NCBI GenBank assembly: GCA_029865675.1
Contig: JARXAU010000008.1
Span: forward strand, 1-32,183
Source of the DNA: Rhodoferax sp.
Lineage (GTDB): Bacteria; Pseudomonadota; Gammaproteobacteria; Burkholderiales; Burkholderiaceae_C
Reading direction: 5' to 3'
DNA length: 32,183 nt
The notes beneath the pieces were generated by a model. The model saw only the letters and a list, made by a program, of their open reading frames with translations, was not told the origin of the DNA and made no database searches. Shown piece by piece: positions 9,501 to 17,898 of this stretch. The translations under genes were made by a program, and so were the position numbers. Each line of letters starts with the position of its first letter. The first letter of the stretch is position 1.

Positions 9501-12371
9501 GGCAACACCGTGATGCGCCCCACCGATGCAGGCGTGCAGGTCAGCGCCACCGCCCCGATGCTGGGCGCCTGGCCCCAGCCCAATCTCACCGACACCCTGA
9601 CTGTGCGCGCCAGGGGTGTGATTGCAGGCAATGTTGGCCCCATCATGCAAGTGCTGGTCGATGGCGTGCTGGTCGGGTCAACTGAAGTGCGCAGCACTGA
9701 CTTCAGCGATCACACCTTCTCCACCTTCCCCATGCTGCCTGGGCGCAAGGTGGACGTGGTCTACACCAACGACGCGACCATCAATGGGGTAGACCGCAAC
9801 CTCTTCGTCGCATACCTGATCGCTGGCAACACCTCTGTTCTACCCAACGCCGCCGGCAACACCTATGACCGCGGTGCAGGCGCAGCCGCCTTCGATGGCA
9901 AGGATGTCATCGCAGGCATGGGCACCATGGCCTGGTGGGGTGCATTGCGCACCACCTGGCCGCAACCCAACATCACCAGCACCGTCACCGTGCGCGCCCG
10001 CGGAACACTGGCAGGCAACATCGGGCCCATCATGCGTCTGTGGGTCGATGGCATCGCAGTCAGCAGCACCGAGGTACGTGCATCCACACCCACCGATTAC
10101 GTCATGCCAACACCAGCGTTGCGGCCGGGCAGCAGGATTGATCTGGCATACACGAATGACGCTGTGATCGATGGCGCCGACCGCAACTTGACAGTGCACT
10201 ATTTGCAGGCGGGCAACACCTATGTGCTGCCAACCATGAACATCGTGCAATACGACCTCGGCAACAACAACGCCGCATTTGATGGGGTCGATCAGCTGCC
10301 GGGGCAAGCCACGCTTGGCTTGGCTGGGGCGTTGCGGCTGGCATGGCCCACCGCCAACGTGACAGACACCATCACAGTACGCGCCTATGCCAACCTTGCC
10401 GGCGGCATTGGCGCGTTGATGCAGTTTCGGGTCGATGGTGTCGTGCTGGGGACCCAAGAAGTGCGGTCTACGACGGGCGCAGACTATCTGTTCGCTGCGC
10501 CACGTCTTTCAACTGGGACCCGCATCGATCTGGCGTTTCTGAATGACTTGAATCTCAATGGAGAGGATCGCAATCTCTACGTCCAGTACATCAAAGCGCA
10601 GGGCACAACCCTGGTTTCCACCGGATCAGGGGTTCAACTAGACCCCGGCGCAGGCGAAGCTGCGTTCGACGGCGTCGGGACTGCTGCAAGTAATGGCGCC
10701 CTCACTGGCAATGGCGCGCTGCGGTTCGCTATGCCCGCCCCCAAGCCAGCGCCAACAGACCTGCAAGCCCAATACGGCGTATCACGCTTCCTGCAGCAAG
10801 CAGCGTTCGGCGGGTCTCTGGCAGAGATCGCCCGATTACAAGCAATGTCCCCAAGCGCTTGGCTTGCTGAGCAGATGGCTATGCCGGCCACACCAGACTT
10901 TGTGACAGCGGTGCAGTCACGGTTTGATCTGGGCGACAGCTGGCGGCCCTTGGGGAACCAGTACTCGCCAACCTGGGCCGCACAGCGTTTCTGGCAGGGT
11001 GCTGCGAGCGGCACCGACGTTCTGCGCAAGCGGGTGGCGTTTGCGCTGCACCAGACCTTGATGGTGTCGCAAGCCGACAGCAATCTGTACTACCAGGTGC
11101 GGCCTTATGCGGCCTACCTCGACACGCTCAATCGCTATGCATTCGGCAACTATCGCCAGTTGCTGGAAGAAGTGGCGCTAAGCCCGGCAATGGGCCTGTA
11201 CCTGAGCCACATGCGCAATCGACCAGAAGACCTGGGAACCGGCCGCATGCCTGACGAGAACTTTGGCCGCGAAGTGATGCAGCTGTTCAGCATTGGCCTG
11301 CAAGAGTTGAACATCGACGGTACGCCGCGGCTGAATACCCGGGGCGAGCCGATAGAGACTTATACCAATGACGATGTGATGGCCATGTCCAAGGTTTTCA
11401 CGGGATGGAGTTGGGCGTTTCCTGACAATGAACTGACAACACAAAACTTCCGCTGGGGCAACCCCGGCACGTCCGCAGCGACCGATAGGCGCATTGACAC
11501 GCTGAAGATGAAGGCGTATCCCGGCCAGCACTCACTTGGCGAAAAGCGGCTATTTGCCGGCAAACCCAATGCCCTGGTGATACCAGCCGGTACCGCTGGC
11601 CCTGAAAGTGTGCGGCTGGCGTTGGACGCGCTGTTCCAGCACCCCAACGTCGGCCCGTTCATCGGCCGACAACTGATCCAAAGGCTGGTGACCAGCCACC
11701 CCAGCAATGGCTACGTGGCACGTGTGGCACAGGTGTTCAACAACAACGGCAGCGGCGTGCGGGGCGACCTGGGCGCAGTGGTGCGGGCCATTCTGCTGGA
11801 CCCCGAGGCATCAAACCCACCGGTAGGCAGCATCGGCAAACTGCGCGAGCCAGTGATGCGCGTGGCGCACTGGATGCGCAGCTTTGGCGCCACGTCGGTC
11901 AGCGGGCAATTCATGTTGGCCTATGAACTGGAATCGCAAGGACAACGCGCGCTTTTCGCCCCGTCTGTGTTCAGCTACTTCCGGCCGGGTTTTGTACCCC
12001 CGAACACAGCTTTCTCCGCAAACAGAATCACAGTGCCAGAGTTCCAGACCGTCAATGAATCAAGCACGGCAATGTGGGCCAACACCGCGTTGGCCATGGC
12101 CGGCACCGGACTTGGGTGGACGGGCACGCGCACCGATGTCACCGCCAACCTGCAGCCGCTGGCAGACCTGTCTGCAGTTGGCGATGTGGATGGCCTGATC
12201 GAACGGCTAAACCTTTTGCTGTATGCGGGCAGGATGAGCGCCACACTCAAGCAAGACTTGCTGGAATCAGTCACCAGCGTCTGGGGCAACGACGCTGCCA
12301 GCCACCTCAACCGTGCCAGAGTGGCCGTGTTCCTTGCCCTCGCATCCCCTGAATACTTGGTGCAACGCTGA
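6522..12371 (+). CDS. Giant lipoprotein: 11 tandem CBM60-like modules + C-terminal DUF1800 domain
   Basis: ORF 6387..12371; the best start is the internal ATG at 6522, giving MLPPLNLFHKARFACMVLIVCLTTAC|GGG (signal peptide + lipobox). Repeated TVRA.GtlaG.vGPiM.v.VDGV.vG..EVRst.p.DY.F......G..iDV.yTNDa.inG.DRNL.V.Yl. The C-terminus has YGVSRFLQQAAFGG, NFGREVMQLFSIGLQELN.DG, YTNDDVMAMSKVFTGWSW (DUF1800). Confidence 0.9.
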   Translation: MLPPLNLFHKARFACMVLIVCLTTACGGGSPADTGPGAQAERAPAPEADSQAGPTKQRQSVTINAEGLATALVVRAHGVSAGGVGPIMQVWANGVLIGTVEVRATLPTDYGFTVPGLLVGTRLDIVFTNDATVGTSNRDLIVTHAVAGKTLVLPTAPNVTYDRGIGTAAFDGADVISGRSDMGWSGALRMTWPEPNLTSTVTVRASGTLADGVGPVMALRVDGVVMGSTEVRSTEPADHVFAVSPLAVGSRIDVVYTNDATINGQDRNLNVHYLMAGTTVLLPNAPGVTLDLGSGLAAFDGVGVQPGQSSITSNGALRGRWPAANMTDTLTVRASGTLAGNVGPMMLVLVNGVVLGTTEVRSTTPTDLRFATLPLQPGAQVQVRNTNAGNLNLAYTMAGKTVLRPTDARMQASAATALDGPWPQPNLTDTITVRARGTLAGGVGPVMQVLIDGVLVGTAEVRSTDFADYSFPAFAMQPGRKVDVAFTNDALINGADRNLFVAYLLSGNTFQLPNASGNTFDRGAGAAAFDSTDVIAGTGNLPDNGALRTTWPLPNITSSVTVRASGALAGNVGPIMRLWVDGVAVSSVEVRATSPTDYSLPTPPLQPGSRVNVTFDNPATVDGAQRRLDLAYLMAGTTVLKPSTSGAVYAAGNLQASWPTANLTDTLTVRAYGVLAGNIGPIMQVLVDGVLVGTQEVRATDPADYRFLVPALKPGTKIDVAYTNDSSVNGVDRNLFVLQLMSGNTFQLPTAPGSTYDRGAGAAAFDGLDLIPSTGAVHSNGAVRMTWPEPNLTSTVTVRASGTLAEGVGPVMALRVDGVVVGSIEVRSTEPADHVFAVPPLAVGSRIDVVYINDATINGQDRNLNVHYLMAGTTVLLPTAPGVTLDLGSGLAAFDGVGVQPGQSSIASNGALRGRWPAANMTDTLSVRASGTLSGNVGPLMQVLVNGVVLGTTEIRSSTPTDLRFATLPLQPGAQVQVRNTNVGNLNVAYATAGNTVMRPTDAGVQVSATAPMLGAWPQPNLTDTLTVRARGVIAGNVGPIMQVLVDGVLVGSTEVRSTDFSDHTFSTFPMLPGRKVDVVYTNDATINGVDRNLFVAYLIAGNTSVLPNAAGNTYDRGAGAAAFDGKDVIAGMGTMAWWGALRTTWPQPNITSTVTVRARGTLAGNIGPIMRLWVDGIAVSSTEVRASTPTDYVMPTPALRPGSRIDLAYTNDAVIDGADRNLTVHYLQAGNTYVLPTMNIVQYDLGNNNAAFDGVDQLPGQATLGLAGALRLAWPTANVTDTITVRAYANLAGGIGALMQFRVDGVVLGTQEVRSTTGADYLFAAPRLSTGTRIDLAFLNDLNLNGEDRNLYVQYIKAQGTTLVSTGSGVQLDPGAGEAAFDGVGTAASNGALTGNGALRFAMPAPKPAPTDLQAQYGVSRFLQQAAFGGSLAEIARLQAMSPSAWLAEQMAMPATPDFVTAVQSRFDLGDSWRPLGNQYSPTWAAQRFWQGAASGTDVLRKRVAFALHQTLMVSQADSNLYYQVRPYAAYLDTLNRYAFGNYRQLLEEVALSPAMGLYLSHMRNRPEDLGTGRMPDENFGREVMQLFSIGLQELNIDGTPRLNTRGEPIETYTNDDVMAMSKVFTGWSWAFPDNELTTQNFRWGNPGTSAATDRRIDTLKMKAYPGQHSLGEKRLFAGKPNALVIPAGTAGPESVRLALDALFQHPNVGPFIGRQLIQRLVTSHPSNGYVARVAQVFNNNGSGVRGDLGAVVRAILLDPEASNPPVGSIGKLREPVMRVAHWMRSFGATSVSGQFMLAYELESQGQRALFAPSVFSYFRPGFVPPNTAFSANRITVPEFQTVNESSTAMWANTALAMAGTGLGWTGTRTDVTANLQPLADLSAVGDVDGLIERLNLLLYAGRMSATLKQDLLESVTSVWGNDAASHLNRARVAVFLALASPEYLVQR
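6723..10740 (+). repeat. Coding tandem array of 11 CBM60-like modules
   Basis: Module starts (by eye): 6723, 7110, 7497, 7800, 8187, 8508, 8895, 9282, 9585, 9972, 10359. Lengths 387, 387, 303, 387, 321 | 387, 387, 303, 387, 387 bp, plus the last module. Confidence 0.88.
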
Positions 12372-13783
12372 TGACCACTACCAACGCCCGCCGTCAATTC
12401 TTGCGGGCTGCCACCGCATTGGCAGCCAGCCCTGGCATGCCTGGGCTGAGCATGTCGCTGGCTGCACTGACCGCACTGGCAGCACAGACCAGCCAAGCTG
12501 CTGACGTGAGCGGCCCATACAAGGCCATCGTCTGCCTCTTCATGCACGGTGGTTGCGACACCCACAACTGGGTGGTGCCTACCGACCCAACCGGCTATGC
12601 ACAGTACGCCGCAGCACGAAGTGAATTGGCATGGCCCCTGCAAAAGCTGCAGCCCATCCTGGTCGCCGGCCAAGCCGCTGGTCGCACTTTTGGCATGCCT
12701 GAAGAGCTTGCGCCGTTACGCAAGTGGTATGAATCCGGCCAGGCAGCCGTGGTTGCCAACGTGGGCCCGCTGGTTCGGCCCGTCACGCGGGCTGAGTACC
12801 TGGCCGGCGTCGGCCTGCCGTCAAAGCTGTTTTCGCACAACGACCAGGCGTCCACCTGGCAGAGCCTGCAGCCTGAAGGCGCACCTTCAGGCTGGGGCGG
12901 GCGCATGGGCGACATCTTGATGTCGGCCAATGCTTACCCGGTGTTCACATCGGTGTCGCTCAACGGCAACGCAGTGTTCTTGTCAGGCAGCAGCGTCACC
13001 CAGTACCAGATGGGCGCGGACGGGCCAGTACAGATTGCCGGCCTGACAGGCAGTGCTGTGTATGGCGCCAGCGCCGCACCTGCAGCCTTGCGGCGCCAAC
13101 TGGCCGCTGGCGGCAGCCACCCATTGCAAGCCGAGTACACCCGCGTGCTGCAGCGCAGTATCGGCACCACCAGCGTATTGCAGGCTGCCCTGGCAGGTGT
13201 CTCAGTGCCTGCCATACCGGGCACCGTGCTGTCCAATGCAACAGGCGGCACCGCACTGGACAAGACCAGCCTGGCCCGCCAGTTGCGCATGGTGGCGCAA
13301 CTGGTGGGTGCCGGCCCGGGCCTGGGCATGCGGCGGCAGGTGTTCATGGTCAGCATGGGCGGGTTTGACACACACGCTAACCAGATGCGCGACCAGCCAG
13401 CCCACATGGCCCAAGTCGCCCATTCGATCGACTATTTCATGACGGCCTTGGCCACCATGGGCCTGCTCAATAACGTGACGCTGTTCACGGCATCGGACTT
13501 TGGCCGCACGCTGCTGAGCAACGGCGATGGTAGCGACCACGGCTGGGGCAGCCACCACTTTGTACTGGGAGGCGCAGTGCAGGGCCGCAACATCCACGGC
13601 AGGTTCCCCATCACCAGCCTGGGCACCAGTGACGACGTGGGCAGCGGCCGGCTGCTGCCAGCCTATGCTGTAAGCCAGGTGGCAGCCCCGTTGGGCCGCT
13701 GGCTGGGGCTGAGCGCCGGCGAGGTGGCAACAGTTCTGCCCGGCCTGGCCAACTTTGACGCACAGGCATTGCGGTTCATCTGA
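12371..13783 (+). CDS. DUF1501 family protein with Tat signal
   Basis: MTTTNARRQFLRAATALAASP... (twin-arginine RRQFLR); GGCDTHNW, SMGGFDTHANQMRDQP, TASDFGRTLLSNGDGSDHGWGSHHF. The start overlaps the DUF1800 gene stop. Confidence 0.92.
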   Translation: MTTTNARRQFLRAATALAASPGMPGLSMSLAALTALAAQTSQAADVSGPYKAIVCLFMHGGCDTHNWVVPTDPTGYAQYAAARSELAWPLQKLQPILVAGQAAGRTFGMPEELAPLRKWYESGQAAVVANVGPLVRPVTRAEYLAGVGLPSKLFSHNDQASTWQSLQPEGAPSGWGGRMGDILMSANAYPVFTSVSLNGNAVFLSGSSVTQYQMGADGPVQIAGLTGSAVYGASAAPAALRRQLAAGGSHPLQAEYTRVLQRSIGTTSVLQAALAGVSVPAIPGTVLSNATGGTALDKTSLARQLRMVAQLVGAGPGLGMRRQVFMVSMGGFDTHANQMRDQPAHMAQVAHSIDYFMTALATMGLLNNVTLFTASDFGRTLLSNGDGSDHGWGSHHFVLGGAVQGRNIHGRFPITSLGTSDDVGSGRLLPAYAVSQVAAPLGRWLGLSAGEVATVLPGLANFDAQALRFI

Positions 13784-13997
13784 AGGCAGTTGCCCTGCAG
13801 CGCGCGGGGCATCGGTAACATTTGCTGCACGGGTAGGCGGTGGACGCAGGCACACAAAATGCTGGTGTGCTTTGTGCGTTAGCATTTCTCTGCTGACGAC
13901 TTGTCACAGCCCTGACGGGTGCGAGGCGGATGATCAGGCCCATACATGATGGGCTGGCTACCACCGCCTGCAAGCCCGCCCCGAATCGCAATTGCTC

Positions 13998-15194
13998 ATG
14001 CATTTCATCTTGCTGGTGCACCACGACGCAGATCTTTATGGTGCAGACCAGTCGCTGCTAAGAACCGTGCGGGCCATGAAGGCGAGCCCGTTCACCCCCA
14101 TCGTCACCCTGCCTCACCAAGGCCCGCTGGTTGCGTTGCTGCTGGCTGAAGGCGCAGAGGTACACATTGGCCCGGTGGGCAAGCTGACCCGCCAATTGAT
14201 GCGCCCCGCCGCCCTGCACAGGTTGCTGGCCGACCTGTGGCGATCGGTCAGGTTCATGGGCCGCGTGGTTGCGGGCAGGCCAATCAGCTTGGTGTACACC
14301 AACTCTGTGGCTGCGTTGGGTGGCGCACTGTGGGCTGCGCTGCACCGCAAACCCAAGCTATGGCATGTGCGCGAAATCGTGGTGGCGCCCAAGCTGGCCG
14401 CCGTTGGGTTCCCTACAGTGCTGCAACTGCTTGGTGGTTGGTGCGTGTGCAATTCCAACGCCACTCGGCAGTGGATTGTGGGCACCCGGCCCGCGCTGGC
14501 GCAGCGCAGTTCAGTCATCTGGAACGGGCTAGAAGCCACTACGCCGATCAGGCCAGGCGCTGCTGCTGCGTTCCGCGCCAAGATGGGGCTACAGCCAGGC
14601 GACATAGTGGCCACCCTGGTGGGCCGCATCAACCGCTGGAAGGGCCAGGGCGTGCTGATCGAAGCCGCCCGCCTGCTGAAGGCGCAGGGGCATAGGCAGC
14701 TGAAGTTCTTGATCGTGGGTGACGTGGCCGACGGGCAGAACCATTTCAGGCAAGACATGCTTGCGCAGATTGATGGCGCAGGCGTGCAAGACAGCGTGCT
14801 GTGGCACCCCTTCACCCCCGATGTGAACACCGTGTGGGCGGCGTCTGACATTGCCGTGGCCCCGTCCATCGACCCCGAGCCCTTCGGCCGTGTGGCCATT
14901 GAGGCCATGGCCCAACAGCTGCCCGTGGTGGCCGCCGCCCACGGTGGGTTGGCTGAAATAGTGTTGGACGACGTGACCGGCATCCTGGTGCAGCCAGGCA
15001 GCGCGCCTGCCCTGGCCGCAGCCATTGCCCGCCTGGCCGATGCGCCCACCCTGCGCGCGCAGATGGGCCAGGCCGGCAGGCAACGCCAACAGCAATGCTT
15101 CAGCCAGGCCGAACATGATCAGAAGCTGATGGCGCTGCTGACCACCCTGGCCGCCCAGGGCACACCAACGCAAGCGGCTGCGGCCAAGCCATGA
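13998..15194 (+). CDS. Glycosyltransferase family 4
   Basis: MHFILLVHHDADLYGADQSLLRTV..., VATLVGRINRWKGQGVLIEAARLL, SDIAVAPSIDPEPFGRVAIEAMAQQLPVVAAAHGGLAEIV: GT-B/GT4 signature. Confidence 0.9.
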   Translation: MHFILLVHHDADLYGADQSLLRTVRAMKASPFTPIVTLPHQGPLVALLLAEGAEVHIGPVGKLTRQLMRPAALHRLLADLWRSVRFMGRVVAGRPISLVYTNSVAALGGALWAALHRKPKLWHVREIVVAPKLAAVGFPTVLQLLGGWCVCNSNATRQWIVGTRPALAQRSSVIWNGLEATTPIRPGAAAAFRAKMGLQPGDIVATLVGRINRWKGQGVLIEAARLLKAQGHRQLKFLIVGDVADGQNHFRQDMLAQIDGAGVQDSVLWHPFTPDVNTVWAASDIAVAPSIDPEPFGRVAIEAMAQQLPVVAAAHGGLAEIVLDDVTGILVQPGSAPALAAAIARLADAPTLRAQMGQAGRQRQQQCFSQAEHDQKLMALLTTLAAQGTPTQAAAAKP

Positions 15195-16321
15195 GTACCG
15201 CAACTTCAGGCAACCGCCCCCACTTGCGCATCTTGGGCATCCGCGGTGTGCCCGCAGCCCACGGCGGCTTTGAAACTTTTGCCGAGTACCTTGCACCGTA
15301 TCTGGTGCAACTCGGCTGGCAGGTGACGGTGTATTGCCAGCAAGACAGCGGCAACGGCATCACCCATGACCAATGGCAGGGTGTGCACCGGGTGCACATC
15401 CCCGTCAATGCGGCCGGTGCGGCCGGCACCATCGTGTTTGACTGGTTGGCCACCCGGCATGCATCGCGCACCCAAGACCTGTGCCTGACCCTGGGCTACA
15501 ACACAGCCGTGTTCTGCGCCCTTCTGCGCTTGAAGGGCGTGCCCAACGTCATCAACATGGACGGCATTGAATGGTCGCGCGCCAAGTGGGGCCCGCTGGC
15601 CAAGGCCTGGTTCTGGCTGAACGAGCGCGCCGGCTGCTGGCTGGGCAACCACCTGGTGGCCGACCACCCTGCCATCAAGCAGCACCTGGCCACCCGCGTG
15701 CGCGCCGACAAGATCACCACCATCCCCTACGGCGCTGACCAATTGCACGGCCTACCCACCAGCCCTGTGCTGGCACTGGGCCTGCAACCTGGCAAGTACC
15801 TGACAGTGATTGCGCGACCTGAGCCCGAAAACTCACTGCTGGAGATCGTGGCGGCCTTCTCGCGCCAGCCGCGCGGTGTGCAACTGGCCGTGCTGGGCAA
15901 CTACAGCGATGCCAACCCATACCACCGCGCCGTGAAGGCCGCAGCCAGTGCCGAGGTGAAGTTTCTGGGCGCCATTTACGACAAGACCGTGGTGCAGGCG
16001 CTGCGCCTGCACTGCATGGCCTACATCCACGGCCACCAGGTGGGCGGCACCAACCCGTCATTGGTGGAAGCGCTGGGCGCCGGCAACCCTGTGATAGCGC
16101 ATGACAATGCCTTCAACAGGTGGGTGGCGGGCGACGGTTCGCAGTTCTTTCGTGATGTTGAGAGCTTGGCAGAAGCTATCGATTTGATGATTGGCGACAG
16201 GAAACTGAGCCAAACCATGAAGCTAGCAAGTTTACGCAGATTCAAAGATGGATTGACTTGGCCGAGTGTTCTTGAGCAGTACAACGACTTGTTGGCCAAA
16301 TCAATGGCCAAAACCAGTTGA
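15191..16321 (+). CDS. Glycosyltransferase with DUF1972-type N-terminus (rhamnosyltransferase-like)
   Basis: LRILGIRGVPAAHGGFETFAEYLAPYLVQLGWQVTVYCQ, NMDGIEWSRAKWG, YIHGHQVGGTNPSLVEALGAGNPVIAHDNAFNRWV. Confidence 0.9.
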   Translation: MSTATSGNRPHLRILGIRGVPAAHGGFETFAEYLAPYLVQLGWQVTVYCQQDSGNGITHDQWQGVHRVHIPVNAAGAAGTIVFDWLATRHASRTQDLCLTLGYNTAVFCALLRLKGVPNVINMDGIEWSRAKWGPLAKAWFWLNERAGCWLGNHLVADHPAIKQHLATRVRADKITTIPYGADQLHGLPTSPVLALGLQPGKYLTVIARPEPENSLLEIVAAFSRQPRGVQLAVLGNYSDANPYHRAVKAAASAEVKFLGAIYDKTVVQALRLHCMAYIHGHQVGGTNPSLVEALGAGNPVIAHDNAFNRWVAGDGSQFFRDVESLAEAIDLMIGDRKLSQTMKLASLRRFKDGLTWPSVLEQYNDLLAKSMAKTS

Positions 16322-16335
16322 GGCAGAAAGCACAA

Positions 16336-17874
16336 ATGCAACAGCCTATCAAAGTACTTCCAATCTTCATTTGGATGCTGTTTCTGGTATTGGCACTGCT
16401 AATCGGCCTGGCAATTCCTTTACTGCCAATGAAAGTGTCCACAATCTTCGGGCTGATGATCATTACAGCAATGGGCATAATTGTTGCCTTCTTATTGCCA
16501 GCTAGAGAGTCGGTGCCAGAACGCATGATTGCGGCACTTTTGGTACTTGCAATTGCCAGCAAATTTTTATGGCCGAGCTTTTCTTATATTCCAATTCCAG
16601 GGCTGCCAACCAAGAACCCACAGCGCTTAATTTGGGCTGCCTGTTTGCTATATTGGGTGTACACCCTCATGGTAAACAAAGAACTTCGCGAGAGATTGGC
16701 GAAGAGACTATCACAATCAAGCACATCACTTTTGGTTGGTATATTTTTTACGTGGCGGTTCATTGCCATTTTCAATAGCGATTACCCTGACGTTTCAGTT
16801 CGCATATTTTTGTTAGAGCTTTTTGACTATGTTCCAGCCTATCTTTTTGCGTTAACTTGGCTGAAGCATTCAATTGATGTTCGGCGCATTACTACATCAC
16901 TGGTTGTGGTGTTGATTTGCATCCAGTTTATTACATTGATTGAAGTAATTACCAAAAGCAATCTGTTCTTGGCACTGGTGCCCACGGATACATCGAGCGA
17001 AGAATTTTTAGCTGCCGCGACTGAAACCAAGATGCGCGCTGGCTTTTACCGTGCACAGGCGTCATTCAACCATCCACTTCTATTGGCCCAGTTTGCGGTG
17101 TCCGTCCTGCCACTTGTATTGGCTGGCCTGTTCGCGAAAGGACAGATGCTACGTAGGGGACTGTCTGTTTTTGCCCTTCTGGGTATCCCAATGATTCTTT
17201 GGGCAACCCAGACAAGAACTGCCATGGCAAGCGCTGCAGTGGTGGTTGTTGTTGCGGGGCTGCTTGTTGCCTACAACGCCGCCACGGTAAAGCAACATGG
17301 TTTCAATAAGAATATCGGCGGTACCATTTTCCTTCTATGTGGTTCTCTTCTGGCAGTAGCCGCGCTGTTTTTGGTAATTGGCTTGGCGGAAGGGCGAACG
17401 GCTGAAGAATCTGGCAGTACTTTTGCCAGGGTTCTTATGCTGGAGCTGGCCTTGGATGCAGCAAAAGATTCGTGGCTATTGGGATATGGCCCAGGTGTGG
17501 GCGGCTACAAAGCAGCATTGACCAGCAGCAATGGCAGATCTTCTTTGGACAGCCAAATTCTGAGCCAATTGCTAGAGGCGGGCGTTGTCGCAATGGTCGT
17601 TTACAGTCTCTTCTTCTTCCAGGCTGGCAAGCGATTTTTCGGGTTAGCGAAAGTTGCGGGTACAGAAGCAGGGATTACCTATGCGATGTGGTGCCTGACC
17701 GTGGTCATATTCGGCTTCACGTCGCTCGTGCTATCGACACCGCACAACATGCCGCTACTGTTTTTTGCTCTTGGGGCGATTGTCGTCTTGAAGGAAACTT
17801 CCATCTCAGCGGCTTCGGCAACCCAAGAAAAACGACAGCTTTTCATGCGCCCGAATTTTCTTCGGCACGAATAA
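16336..17874 (+). CDS. O-antigen ligase/Wzy polymerase-like integral membrane protein
   Basis: Many hydrophobic segments; QTRTAMASAAVVVVVAGL and the large-loop motif LLGYGPGVGGYKAALTSSNGRSSLDSQILSQLLEAGVVAMVVYSLFF. Start set at the ATG at 16336; the ORF track extends to 16318 via TTG. Confidence 0.78.
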   Translation: MQQPIKVLPIFIWMLFLVLALLIGLAIPLLPMKVSTIFGLMIITAMGIIVAFLLPARESVPERMIAALLVLAIASKFLWPSFSYIPIPGLPTKNPQRLIWAACLLYWVYTLMVNKELRERLAKRLSQSSTSLLVGIFFTWRFIAIFNSDYPDVSVRIFLLELFDYVPAYLFALTWLKHSIDVRRITTSLVVVLICIQFITLIEVITKSNLFLALVPTDTSSEEFLAAATETKMRAGFYRAQASFNHPLLLAQFAVSVLPLVLAGLFAKGQMLRRGLSVFALLGIPMILWATQTRTAMASAAVVVVVAGLLVAYNAATVKQHGFNKNIGGTIFLLCGSLLAVAALFLVIGLAEGRTAEESGSTFARVLMLELALDAAKDSWLLGYGPGVGGYKAALTSSNGRSSLDSQILSQLLEAGVVAMVVYSLFFFQAGKRFFGLAKVAGTEAGITYAMWCLTVVIFGFTSLVLSTPHNMPLLFFALGAIVVLKETSISAASATQEKRQLFMRPNFLRHE

Positions 17875-17898
17875 AATATCTAGGGTAACTTAGGCAAT

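Noticed and set aside
7059-10457. Series of antisense ORFs with repeated peptides (e.g. 7059..7952, 8403..9122, 9840..10457)
   Set aside because: Their repetitiveness simply reflects the plus-strand CBM60-like array.
6723-10740. Possible CRISPR or non-coding satellite
   Set aside because: Repeat units are 303-387 bp, in frame, and encode a conserved protein module; no short repeat/unique spacer pattern.
13857-13887. Inverted repeat AAATGCT...AGCATTT between DUF1501 and the first glycosyltransferase
   Set aside because: Only 7-bp arms with a 17-nt loop and no U-tract; not strong enough to call a terminator or RNA element.
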